In this document: in pieces, positions 25,461 through 33,555 of the stretch | How the letters are laid out: each line of letters begins with the position of its first letter | Position numbering within the stretch: the first letter of the stretch is position 1 | Assembly: GCA_964503475.1 (NCBI GenBank) | Contig: CAZCZU010000013.1 | Coordinates: forward strand, 1 to 57,365 | Reading direction: 5' to 3' | Length of the DNA: 57,365 nt | From: CAZCZU01 sp964503475 | GTDB taxonomy: Bacteria > Pseudomonadota > Zetaproteobacteria > Mariprofundales > Mariprofundaceae | The notes under the pieces: generated by a model | What the model was told of the DNA's origin: nothing | What the model saw: the letters and a program-made list of their open reading frames with translations, nothing else | The model's database searches: none | Made by a program: the position numbers and the translations under genes

Positions 25461-26345
25461 GTGGGCGGATCGGGCACTGATTTTCTCGATGTTTCGGGCA
25501 TTCGTGGCAGCGGCAGCGATCGACAGCTTCTGTCGGAGGATGAGTTCCCGATTCTGAAAGGACTCTCGCCGCTGAATATGCGCCTGCTCAACGATGCAGC
25601 CCGCATCATGCACGTATCCAAGGGTGTCGAAATGTTGCACGAGGGCGACACCCCGCACGACCTCTACTTCATCCGCAAAGGCAAGATCGCCATCGCCCGC
25701 ACCCTGGGCGGCAAACTGCGCATCGTCGCCAGCCTGCAATCCGGCCAGCTCTACGGCGAGTTCGGCGCCCTGCGCAAAAAGGCGCGCTACGCCTCGGCCT
25801 ACACCACGGAACCGAGCGAAGTGGTCCGCGTCGAGCTCTCCGCCGTGCAGCAGGTACTGGCTGCCGATTCCGAATTCCGCCAGCGGCTGAATCACCTGCT
25901 GACCGAACGCATGCTGAGCAGCTTTTTCTTCGGCCACCCGGCCTTCACAACCCTGTCCGAGAGCGCCCGCCTGGCGCTGGCTGCCGAGCTACCGGTTCAC
26001 TCCTATGATCGCGATGTGCGCCTGTTCAATCAGGGCGACAAGCCGAAGGGCGTCTACCTGATCCTTTCCGGCGAGGTGGAGGTGCGCTTCAAGAACCGCA
26101 AGGGTGAGGAGATTCTGCTCGAGATTCGGCGCGACGGCGACATGATCGGCGAGGTCTCCAGCAAGGATGGCAGCAAGCTCGCCTACTCGGCCGTCTCGGC
26201 CAGCATGCTTGATACGCTGCTGATCGATGCGACCGCCTACGCCGCCATCCGCAAGTATCATCCCGAAACGCTGAACCGCCTCAACGACCACATCAACAAG
26301 CGTTCGGCCAAATCGGTACAGCGCCTGCGCGAGAATATCGACTAA
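25461..26345 (+). CDS. Protein with two cyclic-nucleotide-binding domains, no DNA-binding domain
   Basis: A 294-residue soluble protein. Two cNMP-binding folds follow one another (about residues 35-140 and 155-265). The first has HEGDTPHDLYFIRKGKIAI and a phosphate-binding-cassette-like GQLYGEFGALRKKARYAS with the key Arg. The second has NQGDKPKGVYLILSGEVEV and DMIGEVSSKDGSKLAYSA, in which the Arg is replaced, so it may not bind nucleotide. No helix-turn-helix or catalytic domain follows. GTG at 25461 has AGGAGG four bases upstream. It may be an effector of cAMP made by the cyclase 4 kb away; that is inference. Confidence 0.85.
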   Translation: MGGSGTDFLDVSGIRGSGSDRQLLSEDEFPILKGLSPLNMRLLNDAARIMHVSKGVEMLHEGDTPHDLYFIRKGKIAIARTLGGKLRIVASLQSGQLYGEFGALRKKARYASAYTTEPSEVVRVELSAVQQVLAADSEFRQRLNHLLTERMLSSFFFGHPAFTTLSESARLALAAELPVHSYDRDVRLFNQGDKPKGVYLILSGEVEVRFKNRKGEEILLEIRRDGDMIGEVSSKDGSKLAYSAVSASMLDTLLIDATAYAAIRKYHPETLNRLNDHINKRSAKSVQRLRENID

Positions 26346-26348
26346 GCC

Positions 26349-27260
26349 CTACTCTCCTCCCTGCAGCCGCTCCAGCAGCTGCAGCTCGAACGGCTTGCTC
26401 GCCTCCCCGAAATAGAGAGTGCGGTGCGGAAAGGGTATCTCGATCCCCTCGCGATCGAAGGCCTGCTTCACCCGCCGCAGGAATTCACGCCCCACCTCCC
26501 ACTGCCGGATCGGCCGGGTACGAATACGTCCCTTAATGACCACAGCCGAATCGTCGAACTTGTCGACACCGAACACCTCCGGCTCCTCCAGCATCAGCGG
26601 CCCGAAATGTTCGTCCTGCTTCATGGCCGCCCCAATCTCGCGCAGCACTTCGACCACCCGATCCGTCTCCTCCTTGTAGGCAATCCCGATATCGAAGACA
26701 TAGGCGGACCACTCGCGAGTAAGATTGCTCATCGTGGTTATCGAACCATTGGGAAACACATGCACCACACCGGCCAGATCGCGCAGCACGATGGTGCGGA
26801 AATTGAGCTGCTCGACCAGGCCGCCGGTACCGTTGACGATGGCAACATCGCCGATGCGCACCTGATTTTCGAGAATAATGAAAAAGCCGGAGATCACATC
26901 GCGCACCAGGTTCTGGGCCCCGAAGCCGAGTGCCAGCCCCAGCACCCCGACACTGGCCAGCAGCGGCGCAATCTCGACCCCCAGCTGACGCAGGATGATC
27001 ATCAGCGCGACGACAGTGATGGTCAGGCGCACCGCCTGACGAATCAGTTTGGTCAGCGTTTCGGCCCGTTTGGCGGTCTCGCTCGGCGGTTCGCCTTCGA
27101 TCGAGTAGCGATGAACCAGGCGTCGCTCCAGCCCGCCGAGCAGCCGGCGCACCAGCACCATCGCCAGCCAGGCCAGCAGCAGGACAAGCACGATTCTAAA
27201 ACCACTCAGGACAATGGCATGCCAATCCACTCCGGCCAGTAATGCGCGCACCATCTCCAT
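26349..27260 (-). CDS. MscS-family mechanosensitive channel
   Basis: A 303-residue small-conductance-type channel. Membrane helices lie in the first ~130 residues; the pore-lining TM3 region has LALGFGAQNLVRDVISGF, followed by the beta domain EDQ-like ENQVRIGDVAIVNGTGG and VFPNGSI, then an alpha/beta cytoplasmic domain. It releases solutes on hypo-osmotic shock. The start at 27260 is well supported by AAGGAGG six bases upstream. It ends only 3 bases from the convergent cNMP gene and no terminator is seen. Confidence 0.94.
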   Translation of the reverse strand: MEMVRALLAGVDWHAIVLSGFRIVLVLLLAWLAMVLVRRLLGGLERRLVHRYSIEGEPPSETAKRAETLTKLIRQAVRLTITVVALMIILRQLGVEIAPLLASVGVLGLALGFGAQNLVRDVISGFFIILENQVRIGDVAIVNGTGGLVEQLNFRTIVLRDLAGVVHVFPNGSITTMSNLTREWSAYVFDIGIAYKEETDRVVEVLREIGAAMKQDEHFGPLMLEEPEVFGVDKFDDSAVVIKGRIRTRPIRQWEVGREFLRRVKQAFDREGIEIPFPHRTLYFGEASKPFELQLLERLQGGE

Positions 27261-27353
27261 CGACGGCCTCCTTGCTTGCAGGGGATATCCGTCAACATAG
27301 TCCGCATGGCCGCTCACCCCCAAGCGGGGAGGCATACCCTGGTTATGATTAAA

Positions 27354-28295
27354 TCAGGCCTGATCCGCGTCCGTTGCCGTCTCGCGACGCACGGCCCTGA
27401 GCCCGCCGAGGCGCCACAGCACCCAGCCACCGGGCAGGGCCGTAATGGCCAGCACGATCACCCACAGGGCTGCCATCGCTGTCGCCGCATCGCCACTGCC
27501 GCCGAAGTAGACGGCAAAGCCGACATAGCCCGCCTCGCGCACGCCGAAGCCGTTCAGCGAGATCGGCAGGATCGCCATCAGCGCCACCATGCCGATCATG
27601 ACGGCGTAGGCCGGCCAGGCCATATCGAGCCCCACGGCCATGCCGAGAAAGAAGTGGGCCTGCACCACCAGCACCTGGAACACGAAGGAGACCGGCATAC
27701 TTTGCCACCACATACGCTGGAACACCGGCTGATGCAGCGGTAGCGCCTGCAGGCGGGCAAGTTTTTGCGGCAGGCGCGCATGCAGCCAGGGGTAGAACAG
27801 CAGCCCTCCCCACATGGCCAGCAGCAGCATCCCCCAGCCAAACCACATCGTGGCCGGCCAGTCGAAAAAGAGCAGGCAGATACTCAGCAGCAGCACCAGG
27901 GCATAGAGGCCGTTGACGCGATCGAGCACCACGCTGGCACCGGCCAGCAGGCCGATACCGCTGCGCCCCTCGCTTTTGGCCAGCAGGATACCGCGCACCA
28001 CATCCCCGCCGATGGTCGAGGGCAGGAAAAGGCTTGCGAACATGCCAAGGAAATAGAGGCGCACCTTGCGCCGACGGGAAACGGCCAGCCCCAGCCCCCT
28101 GGCCATCCAGGCCCAGCGCAGGCCGCACAGCACATAGCCAAAAGCCAGCGTGCCAATGGAGGCCAGCACCCAGAGCGGATTGATGGCGGCAAGCCGCCGC
28201 CAGACGTCGGAGAGATCGACGTAATAGACCACCGCGGCCAGCAGGGCGACCGTAAAGAGCAGTTTCAGGGCAAAGAGAAGGCGGCTTCGATTCAT
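27354..28295 (-). CDS. UPF0104 / MprF-like flippase-domain membrane protein
   Basis: A 313-residue protein with about eight membrane helices, of the lysylphosphatidylglycerol-synthase-TM/AglD family. Typical family segments are LRWAWMARGLGL, FASLFLPSTIGGDVVRG, ASVVLDRVNGLYAL and SLNGFGVREAGYVGF. Members act in lipid flipping or with polyprenyl-linked sugars. Being divergent from a GT39 transferase and a DPM-like synthase suggests a shared lipid-sugar pathway. No soluble aminoacyltransferase domain is present, so it is not a full MprF. Confidence 0.87.
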   Translation of the reverse strand: MNRSRLLFALKLLFTVALLAAVVYYVDLSDVWRRLAAINPLWVLASIGTLAFGYVLCGLRWAWMARGLGLAVSRRRKVRLYFLGMFASLFLPSTIGGDVVRGILLAKSEGRSGIGLLAGASVVLDRVNGLYALVLLLSICLLFFDWPATMWFGWGMLLLAMWGGLLFYPWLHARLPQKLARLQALPLHQPVFQRMWWQSMPVSFVFQVLVVQAHFFLGMAVGLDMAWPAYAVMIGMVALMAILPISLNGFGVREAGYVGFAVYFGGSGDAATAMAALWVIVLAITALPGGWVLWRLGGLRAVRRETATDADQA

Positions 28296-28413
28296 GGGTT
28301 CGGCAACGTAGCACAGGCCCGCAAACGGCGGAATAGTGCATCCGCCTCGGCGCTTGTGCCGCCACCGCTCCGGGCATGGTTTTATCCGAAATCGGGGTTA
28401 GATTGCAGCAGAC

Positions 28414-30060
28414 ATGAATTGGCTTAAAAACTTCCTGACCAACCGCCAGGCACTGACCCTGACACTGCTGTGGGCCGTGCTGACGCTGCCCACCATCGGC
28501 ATGGCTCCCCTGTTCGATTACGACGAAACCATCTATGCCCAGACGGCCGTGGATATGATGCGTCACGGCGAATGGATCGTGCCGATCGCCAACGGCATGC
28601 AGTTTTTCGAAAAACCGCCGTTCACCTACTACATGATGGATGCCGCCTTCGCGCTGTTCGGCGACAACGCCTTCGCCGCCCGCCTGCCGTCGGCCCTGTT
28701 TACCCTCTTCACCATGCTGCTGCTCTTCCGTTTCGGCCGCGACCTGTTCGGTGCCCGTTTTGGTGTAGCCGCCGCCCTGATCTTCCTGTCGATGCTGGAG
28801 GTGGGACTGCTGGCCCACGCCGCCATCCTCGATCCGGTGCTCAACTTCTTCATCGCCGGGGCGCTGCTGAACTACTTCCGCTGGCTTCAGGACGGGCAGC
28901 GCAAGTCGGCCCTGTGGACCGCCGCCATGATGGGCCTTGCCGTCAGTATCAAAGGACCGGTCGGCGCCGTCGTCCCCCTGATGGTGATCTTCATCGAGCG
29001 CCTGTGGGCGGGCGAACTGATGGCCACCCTGCGCCGCATTCCGTGGGCCATGGCGCTGCCGCTCTTCATCCTCACCGCCATCCCGTGGTATGCGATTATC
29101 CTGATCGTGCACGGCCCCGGCTTCCTCTACGACTTCATCGTCATTCACAACATTGGCCGCGCCATGCATCCGATGCAGGGGCACGGCGGCAAATGGCACT
29201 ACTACCTGGTCGTCTTCGCCGTCTCGGTGCTGCCGTGGCTCGCCTTCGTGCCGTGGATGGTGAAGCAGGTCTGGCAGACGCGCGCAAGCCGTGAACCGCT
29301 GCCGCACCTGGCTCGCCTGGCCCTTGTCTGGACTGTCTCCGTCATCGTGCTGTTCAGCTTCGTGCAGACCAAGCTGCCGCACTACATCTCCTGCATCTAT
29401 CCGGCTGCAGCCCTTGGCCTGGCTGCCATGCTTGCCCGTAAGGCACCCGATTTCGACACGGCGGTGAGGCTGCTGCGCGCCAGCGCCATCATCCTGCTGC
29501 CGGTTGCGGCAGCCCTGCTGGCCTTCCCGTTCATCTACGGCCAGCTGAGCCAGTGGGTACACCACCCGCGTGCCCTGGCGATCCTGGCCCAGGATGTGCA
29601 TCCGTCGCTGCTGATCAGCGGCTTCGGCCTGTTGCTGCTCGCCAATGCCGCCTGGCTGTGGCGCCGGCTTACGGCCGGTTTCATGCTGCCCGCCATGGTC
29701 GTCACCGGCCTTTTGCTGCAGATCTCGCTACTGACCGGGCTTGGCACCTTCGCCGGCCAGCTGGCCCAGGGGCCGCAGATGCGCATCGCCGCCGAGCTGC
29801 GCGGGCTGCCTGCCGCGATGCCGGTCTACAGCTACAACCTCAATGCCCCCTCCATCTCCTTCTATGCCGGGCGCAACTACCGCATCGCCCTGAACCAGAA
29901 GGGCATTGCCAAGATGCAGGAAGAACACGGCCCCTACGCCGTGATATTGCGTAGCGAAGCAACGGCGCAGCTGCCCATGCTGACCCGGGGCACCGTACGC
30001 GTGGATCGCGGCGGCTATTTGCTGTACACCATCGATCCTGCTAGCAAGCCTGCCCCATGA
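28414..30060 (+). CDS. GT39-family (ArnT/PMT-like) membrane glycosyltransferase
   Basis: A 548-residue GT-C glycosyltransferase with about 11-12 membrane helices. The catalytic Asp-Glu lies in the first periplasmic loop as FDYDETIYAQ (usually DE.RYA), followed by FEKPPFTYYM, the ArnT/PMT acceptor-site pattern. It uses a polyprenyl-phosphate sugar, likely that made by the overlapping GT2 gene, to glycosylate lipid A, another lipid or protein in the periplasm. Acceptor unknown; ArnT is similar in layout but I see no arn genes here. Confidence 0.88.
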   Translation: MNWLKNFLTNRQALTLTLLWAVLTLPTIGMAPLFDYDETIYAQTAVDMMRHGEWIVPIANGMQFFEKPPFTYYMMDAAFALFGDNAFAARLPSALFTLFTMLLLFRFGRDLFGARFGVAAALIFLSMLEVGLLAHAAILDPVLNFFIAGALLNYFRWLQDGQRKSALWTAAMMGLAVSIKGPVGAVVPLMVIFIERLWAGELMATLRRIPWAMALPLFILTAIPWYAIILIVHGPGFLYDFIVIHNIGRAMHPMQGHGGKWHYYLVVFAVSVLPWLAFVPWMVKQVWQTRASREPLPHLARLALVWTVSVIVLFSFVQTKLPHYISCIYPAAALGLAAMLARKAPDFDTAVRLLRASAIILLPVAAALLAFPFIYGQLSQWVHHPRALAILAQDVHPSLLISGFGLLLLANAAWLWRRLTAGFMLPAMVVTGLLLQISLLTGLGTFAGQLAQGPQMRIAAELRGLPAAMPVYSYNLNAPSISFYAGRNYRIALNQKGIAKMQEEHGPYAVILRSEATAQLPMLTRGTVRVDRGGYLLYTIDPASKPAP

Positions 30061-30770
30061 AGCTCTCGGTCATCATCCCGGCCTACAACGAAGAGGCCCG
30101 CCTTCCCAAGACGCTCGCTGAGGCCTGCGAATGGCTGAAGCGCCGCCTGCCCAACGATCACGAGGTGCTGGTCGTCGATGACGGCAGCAGCGATGGCACA
30201 ACCGATGCCGTGCGTGCCCTGATGGCCACCTGCTCTTCCATCAAGCTGATCGAGCAGCCGGAAAACCGCGGTAAGGGTGCCGCCGTGCGCCGCGGCATGC
30301 TGGAGGCCGAGGGCGAGGTTCGCCTGTTCATGGATGCCGACCACTCCACCCACATCCGCGAGGTGGAGAAGGTGTTCGATGCCATGGAGAAGGGTGCCGA
30401 TGTGGTGGCCGCTTCGCGTCAGCACCCGGAATCGGATATCGAGGTGCACCAGTCCTGGCTCCGCGAGCACATGGGCAAGAGCTTCAACCTGATCATGCGC
30501 AGCATTGTGGGCCTCTCGATGGCCGATACCCAGTGCGGCTTCAAGGCCTTCACGGCCGAAGCAGCCGAAACAGTGTTCAAACAGGCCAGGCTCGATGGCT
30601 TCAGCTTCGATGTCGAGGTGCTCTATCTGGCCATGCAGGCGGGCTACAGCCTGGCCGAGATTCCGGTCAAGTGGGTCAACGAGCCCAACTCCAAGGTGCG
30701 CATGCTGGCCGATCCTGCCCGCATGTTCGCCGATGTGCTGCGCATCCGCGCCATGCACCGCAAGCGTTAA
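30057..30770 (+). CDS. GT2 dolichol-phosphate-mannose-synthase-like glycosyltransferase
   Basis: A 237-residue GT2 enzyme starting KLSVIIPAYNEE, with VVDDGSSDGT, ENRGKGAAVRRG and the catalytic MDADHSTH (DxD). DTQCGFKAF and FSFDVEVLYLA are typical of the DPM1/Ppm1 subgroup that makes polyprenyl-phosphate hexoses. There is no C-terminal membrane anchor. The ATGA overlap with the GT39 gene indicates that it supplies that transferase with lipid-linked sugar. Confidence 0.92.
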   Translation: MKLSVIIPAYNEEARLPKTLAEACEWLKRRLPNDHEVLVVDDGSSDGTTDAVRALMATCSSIKLIEQPENRGKGAAVRRGMLEAEGEVRLFMDADHSTHIREVEKVFDAMEKGADVVAASRQHPESDIEVHQSWLREHMGKSFNLIMRSIVGLSMADTQCGFKAFTAEAAETVFKQARLDGFSFDVEVLYLAMQAGYSLAEIPVKWVNEPNSKVRMLADPARMFADVLRIRAMHRKR

Positions 30771-30888
30771 CATCACCCTCGATTCTCCACCCGTAATTTC
30801 GCAGGCTTTTTTCCGTCATCCGGTTATCATCGCAATGGAAGCCGATACGCGCTTATGCGGCTGCGACAACAGACATGGAGACGAATGG

Positions 30889-31389
30889 ATGAACACAACC
30901 GATTCGACCACGGATAACTACGATATGGAGAGAAGGAGTGTCCTGAAGGGTGCCGGCGCCCTCGGCCTCGGTGCCCTGGCCGCTGGCGGCATGATGGGCA
31001 TGCCCTCAGCCTTTGCCGCCGACATGGACATGAGCCATCACCATCACGGCGACGCCCCCAACAAGGAGATGACCGCGGCCATGTACGCCTGTGTCGCGGC
31101 CAGCAATGCCTGCATCGCCCACTGCATGGAACTGATCAAGATGGGCGACACCACCATCATCGACTGCCTGAAGAGCACCCACGAAACGGCTGCCTTCTGC
31201 AGCGCCCATGCTTATCTCAGCACCGCCAACTCCAGGCACCTGAACGCCATGTGCGAACTGGCCATCCAGATCTGCGGCGACTGTCAGAAGGAGTGCGAGA
31301 AGCACGCCGACAAGCATGCCGCCTGCAAGGCCTGCGCCGAGGCCTGTGCCGACTGCGTTAAGGCCTGCAAGGCCCATCTGCACGCCTGA
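30889..31389 (+). CDS. Tat-exported Csp-like copper storage protein (four-helix bundle)
   Basis: A 166-residue protein. A twin-arginine signal (RRSVLKGAG at 15-23) ends at PSAFA near residue 43. The mature part begins with a metal-binding-looking MDMSHHHHGD and then contains 14 cysteines in helical spacing (CxxxC and CxxC runs such as CKACAEACADCVKACK). This is the pattern of Csp1-type proteins, which hold many Cu(I) ions inside a four-helix bundle. GGAG eight bases upstream supports the start. It is not obviously part of the glycosyltransferase operon, which ends 118 bases before, and a strong terminator follows. Confidence 0.9.
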   Translation: MNTTDSTTDNYDMERRSVLKGAGALGLGALAAGGMMGMPSAFAADMDMSHHHHGDAPNKEMTAAMYACVAASNACIAHCMELIKMGDTTIIDCLKSTHETAAFCSAHAYLSTANSRHLNAMCELAIQICGDCQKECEKHADKHAACKACAEACADCVKACKAHLHA

Positions 31390-31399
31390 TCAAACAAAA

Positions 31400-31425
31400 G
31401 GGCGGCGCATCGCTGCGCCGCCCTT
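31400..31425 (+). terminator. Intrinsic terminator after the copper storage gene
   Basis: A perfect ten-base stem, GGGCGGCGCA (31400-31409) with TGCGCCGCCC (31414-31423), and a four-base loop. The T run after it is short (TTCCATT). It begins 11 bases after the stop codon. Confidence 0.75.
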
Positions 31426-31462
31426 CCATTAAGCTTTCTGCCTCAGAGTTTTAACAAGGGGC

Positions 31463-32047
31463 TCACTTATTCACCAAACATAGCTTTTTATAAAGTTCTC
31501 TTTCCACCCGAAAAAGAAACGACGCCTGCCATGTTGCAACAACAAGAAAAACCACAGCCAAAAGAAACACACCACACTTCCAATCACTAATAACTGAACC
31601 GCATTGACTACAAGAGAGGGCAACAAAAAGGGTTATAACAACAATATATGTAAAATGGACAACCGCCCATCTGTAGTGAAGGTATCCATTTAACTTCTCA
31701 TCAAAGTTCTTATCGCTCCGCCGCCATTCCAAGAAGTCAGCATATGCTTCTGCATATAACTCGGGTTCCCACCACGGCTTTTTCTTGTGCTCGGAAGGGG
31801 CGGACAATCTGAACATCCATGCAATACCATCACCAGCAACCCAGGAAAACATCCGATAAAGGTGATAAACCGTAAAGCCAAGCGCCACTGTTAGAAATGA
31901 TGCTAGTGCCAAATGCTCTTCTATCCATTTTATTTGGCCTAATGGATTGCTAAGTGACAATAGGAACAGAGCGTATACGGCAATCCCACTTAACAAATAA
32001 CGAATCGCCTTTTCAATATCCACGATGAGTTCTGCCAATTTATTCAT
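31463..32047 (-). CDS. Low-GC orphan membrane protein
   Basis: A 194-residue protein with four probable membrane helices, two near the N-terminus (YLLSGIAVYALFLLSL; HLALASFLTVALGFTVYHLY) and two near the C-terminus (VVHFTYIVVITLFVALSC; GVFLLAVVFLVVATW). A charged central cytoplasmic part contains HKKKPWWEPELYAEAYADF. I do not recognise a family. Three 60-base lines counted by hand are 35-47 % GC against about 60 % for neighbours, and codon choice is AT-rich, so the gene was probably acquired. No phage or transposon gene accompanies it. Confidence 0.65.
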   Translation of the reverse strand: MNKLAELIVDIEKAIRYLLSGIAVYALFLLSLSNPLGQIKWIEEHLALASFLTVALGFTVYHLYRMFSWVAGDGIAWMFRLSAPSEHKKKPWWEPELYAEAYADFLEWRRSDKNFDEKLNGYLHYRWAVVHFTYIVVITLFVALSCSQCGSVISDWKCGVFLLAVVFLVVATWQASFLFRVERELYKKLCLVNK

Positions 32048-32139
32048 TCTGCCCCAACCCCAACGATTTACTGTGCATTAGGGTGGTCCAATTAGTCACG
32101 GCATGCAAACCGCGTGGCAAGAATGCTTTTAAGGAATGA

Positions 32140-32436
32140 CTAACCCAGCCATGACTCGACAAGCTTCTGAAGATCATCGGCATCGCCAGAAAGAAAGATA
32201 CGCTTGCTGCGCGAGGTGTGGCCGGAGGTGACTTCGACATCACGTTTGGCGAGGCCCAGTTCCTTGGCGATGAAGGCCTCGATCGCCTTGTTGGCCTTGC
32301 CGTCCTGGGCAGCCTCTTTCACGGCCACCTTGATGGCATCGCCATGCAGGCCGCGCAGGGCCGCCTTCTTGGCTCCCGGCTGGGCATGGATGCTGAGGTA
32401 GACCCCGTCCTTGCCTGCGGTGAGCCAGGGGGGCAT
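32140..32436 (-). CDS. yggU: DUF167 (YggU) family protein
   Basis: A 98-residue alpha/beta protein of the YggU family: LSIHAQPGAKK at the start of the fold, DGKANKAIEAFIAKELG in the middle and VEVTSGHTSRSKRIFL at the end, all family hallmarks. Molecular function is unknown. It closes the yggS-proC-yggT-yggU series and its start overlaps the yggT stop by one base. Confidence 0.92.
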   Translation of the reverse strand: MPPWLTAGKDGVYLSIHAQPGAKKAALRGLHGDAIKVAVKEAAQDGKANKAIEAFIAKELGLAKRDVEVTSGHTSRSKRIFLSGDADDLQKLVESWLG

Positions 32437-32735
32437 CAGTGCAGCAGCGTGTAGGCGACGCGATCCAGCGACTGTACGACGAAGATGTCGAGGAAATAGA
32501 TCGCCAGCAGCACCACCATCGGTGAGAAATCGATGCCGGAGAAGTAGGGCAAGCGCTTGCGCACCGGGAAGATCAGCGGCTCGGAGAGCTGGTTGATGAT
32601 GCGCACGATCGGGTTATAGGGATCGGGCGACACCCACGAAAGTACGGCACGTGCGATCACCACGATCATCGCCATGGTCAGCACGATGTGCAGCACGCCG
32701 GCCAGTGCCTGCAGGAAGTAGCCGACGATATACAT
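32436..32735 (-). CDS. yggT: YggT family membrane protein
   Basis: A 99-residue inner-membrane protein, a single YggT unit (enterobacterial YggT has two). It has VIARAVLSWVSPDPYNPIV and SEPLIFPVRKRLP, the family core, and a second hydrophobic helix VVLLAIYFLDIFVV. Linked to osmotic or cation tolerance in some bacteria; otherwise uncharacterised. It overlaps proC (TGATG) and yggU. Confidence 0.9.
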   Translation of the reverse strand: MYIVGYFLQALAGVLHIVLTMAMIVVIARAVLSWVSPDPYNPIVRIINQLSEPLIFPVRKRLPYFSGIDFSPMVVLLAIYFLDIFVVQSLDRVAYTLLH

Positions 32736-33535
32736 CAGCCGAGTTCCTTCGAACGCTTGGCAGCAGCATTGATGCCGCGACGCACCGCTTCCGGCAGGCC
32801 GCGCTCGTACATCTCATCGAGTGCCGCCTGCGTGGTGCCGCCGGGGCTGCACACCTGATGGCGCAGTTCCACGGCTGTGCGGCCGCTTTCGGCCAGCATC
32901 TTGCCGGCGCCCATGGCCGTCTGTGTAGCCAGCTTGTGGGCCATCTCTTTCGGCAGGCCCATCGATTCGGCCGCCGCCTGCATCAGCTCGGCCAGCAGGA
33001 AGAAGTAGGCCGGGCCACTGCCGGAGACGGCTGTTACGGCGTGCAGCAGGTTCTCCTCCGCCACCCAGGCCGTCTCGCCCGAGGCGGCCAGCACATACTC
33101 GGCCCGCGCCCGGTGACTCTCATCGGCCTTGCTGAACAGCACGGACATGCCGGCACCGACCAGGGCCGGGGTGTTGGGCATGACGCGCACGATGGCCGGA
33201 TGCGAAGCGCCCAGCTCCTGGTGCAGGCTAGCCGTGGTGATACCGGCCGCAATACTGATCACGGTGGCCTGGGCGGCAGAGTTGGCCACCTGGCGTGCCA
33301 CCTCTTTCATCTGCTGCGGCTTCACCGCCAGCACGACGACATCGGCCGCCGCAGCCACGGCTGCATTGTCATTGTCGGTCTGGACGCCATAGCTCCCGGC
33401 CAGCGCCTGCAGACGTTCGTCGCGGGAGTCGGAAACGGTAATCGATTGGGCCTTGTGGCCACCCTTGATCAGGCCGGCGATCAGTGCTTCGGCCATGTTG
33501 CCGCCGCCGATGAATGCGATATTCAGTTGTTGCAT
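32735..33535 (-). CDS. proC: Pyrroline-5-carboxylate reductase
   Basis: Last step of proline synthesis, NAD(P)H-dependent. The 266-residue protein starts QQLNIAFIGGGNMAEALI (Rossmann motif) and has VLAVKPQQM, RVMPNTPALVGAGM, AVSGSGPAYFF, and the C-terminal signature VCSPGGTTQAALDEM. The ATG at 33535 is preceded by AGGAAG; the longer frame upstream lies over yggS and is a shadow. yggS ends 20 bases upstream. Confidence 0.97.
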   Translation of the reverse strand: MQQLNIAFIGGGNMAEALIAGLIKGGHKAQSITVSDSRDERLQALAGSYGVQTDNDNAAVAAAADVVVLAVKPQQMKEVARQVANSAAQATVISIAAGITTASLHQELGASHPAIVRVMPNTPALVGAGMSVLFSKADESHRARAEYVLAASGETAWVAEENLLHAVTAVSGSGPAYFFLLAELMQAAAESMGLPKEMAHKLATQTAMGAGKMLAESGRTAVELRHQVCSPGGTTQAALDEMYERGLPEAVRRGINAAAKRSKELG

Positions 33536-33555
33536 GGATCTTCCTGTCCTCAAAC

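Noticed and set aside
28296..28413. Promoter pair between the divergent UPF0104 and GT39 genes
   Set aside because: A promoter must exist here but no -35/-10 match was good enough to place.
27349..29601. A 750-codon minus-strand frame across the GT39 gene and the UPF0104 gene
   Set aside because: It covers two recognisable genes in other frames and its peptide is repetitive charged shadow sequence.
32092..32143. Seven-base inverted repeat TTAGTCA/TGACTAA beside the low-GC orphan gene
   Set aside because: Too short and unmatched on the other side of the gene to call a mobile-element end; one arm lies in the yggU stop.
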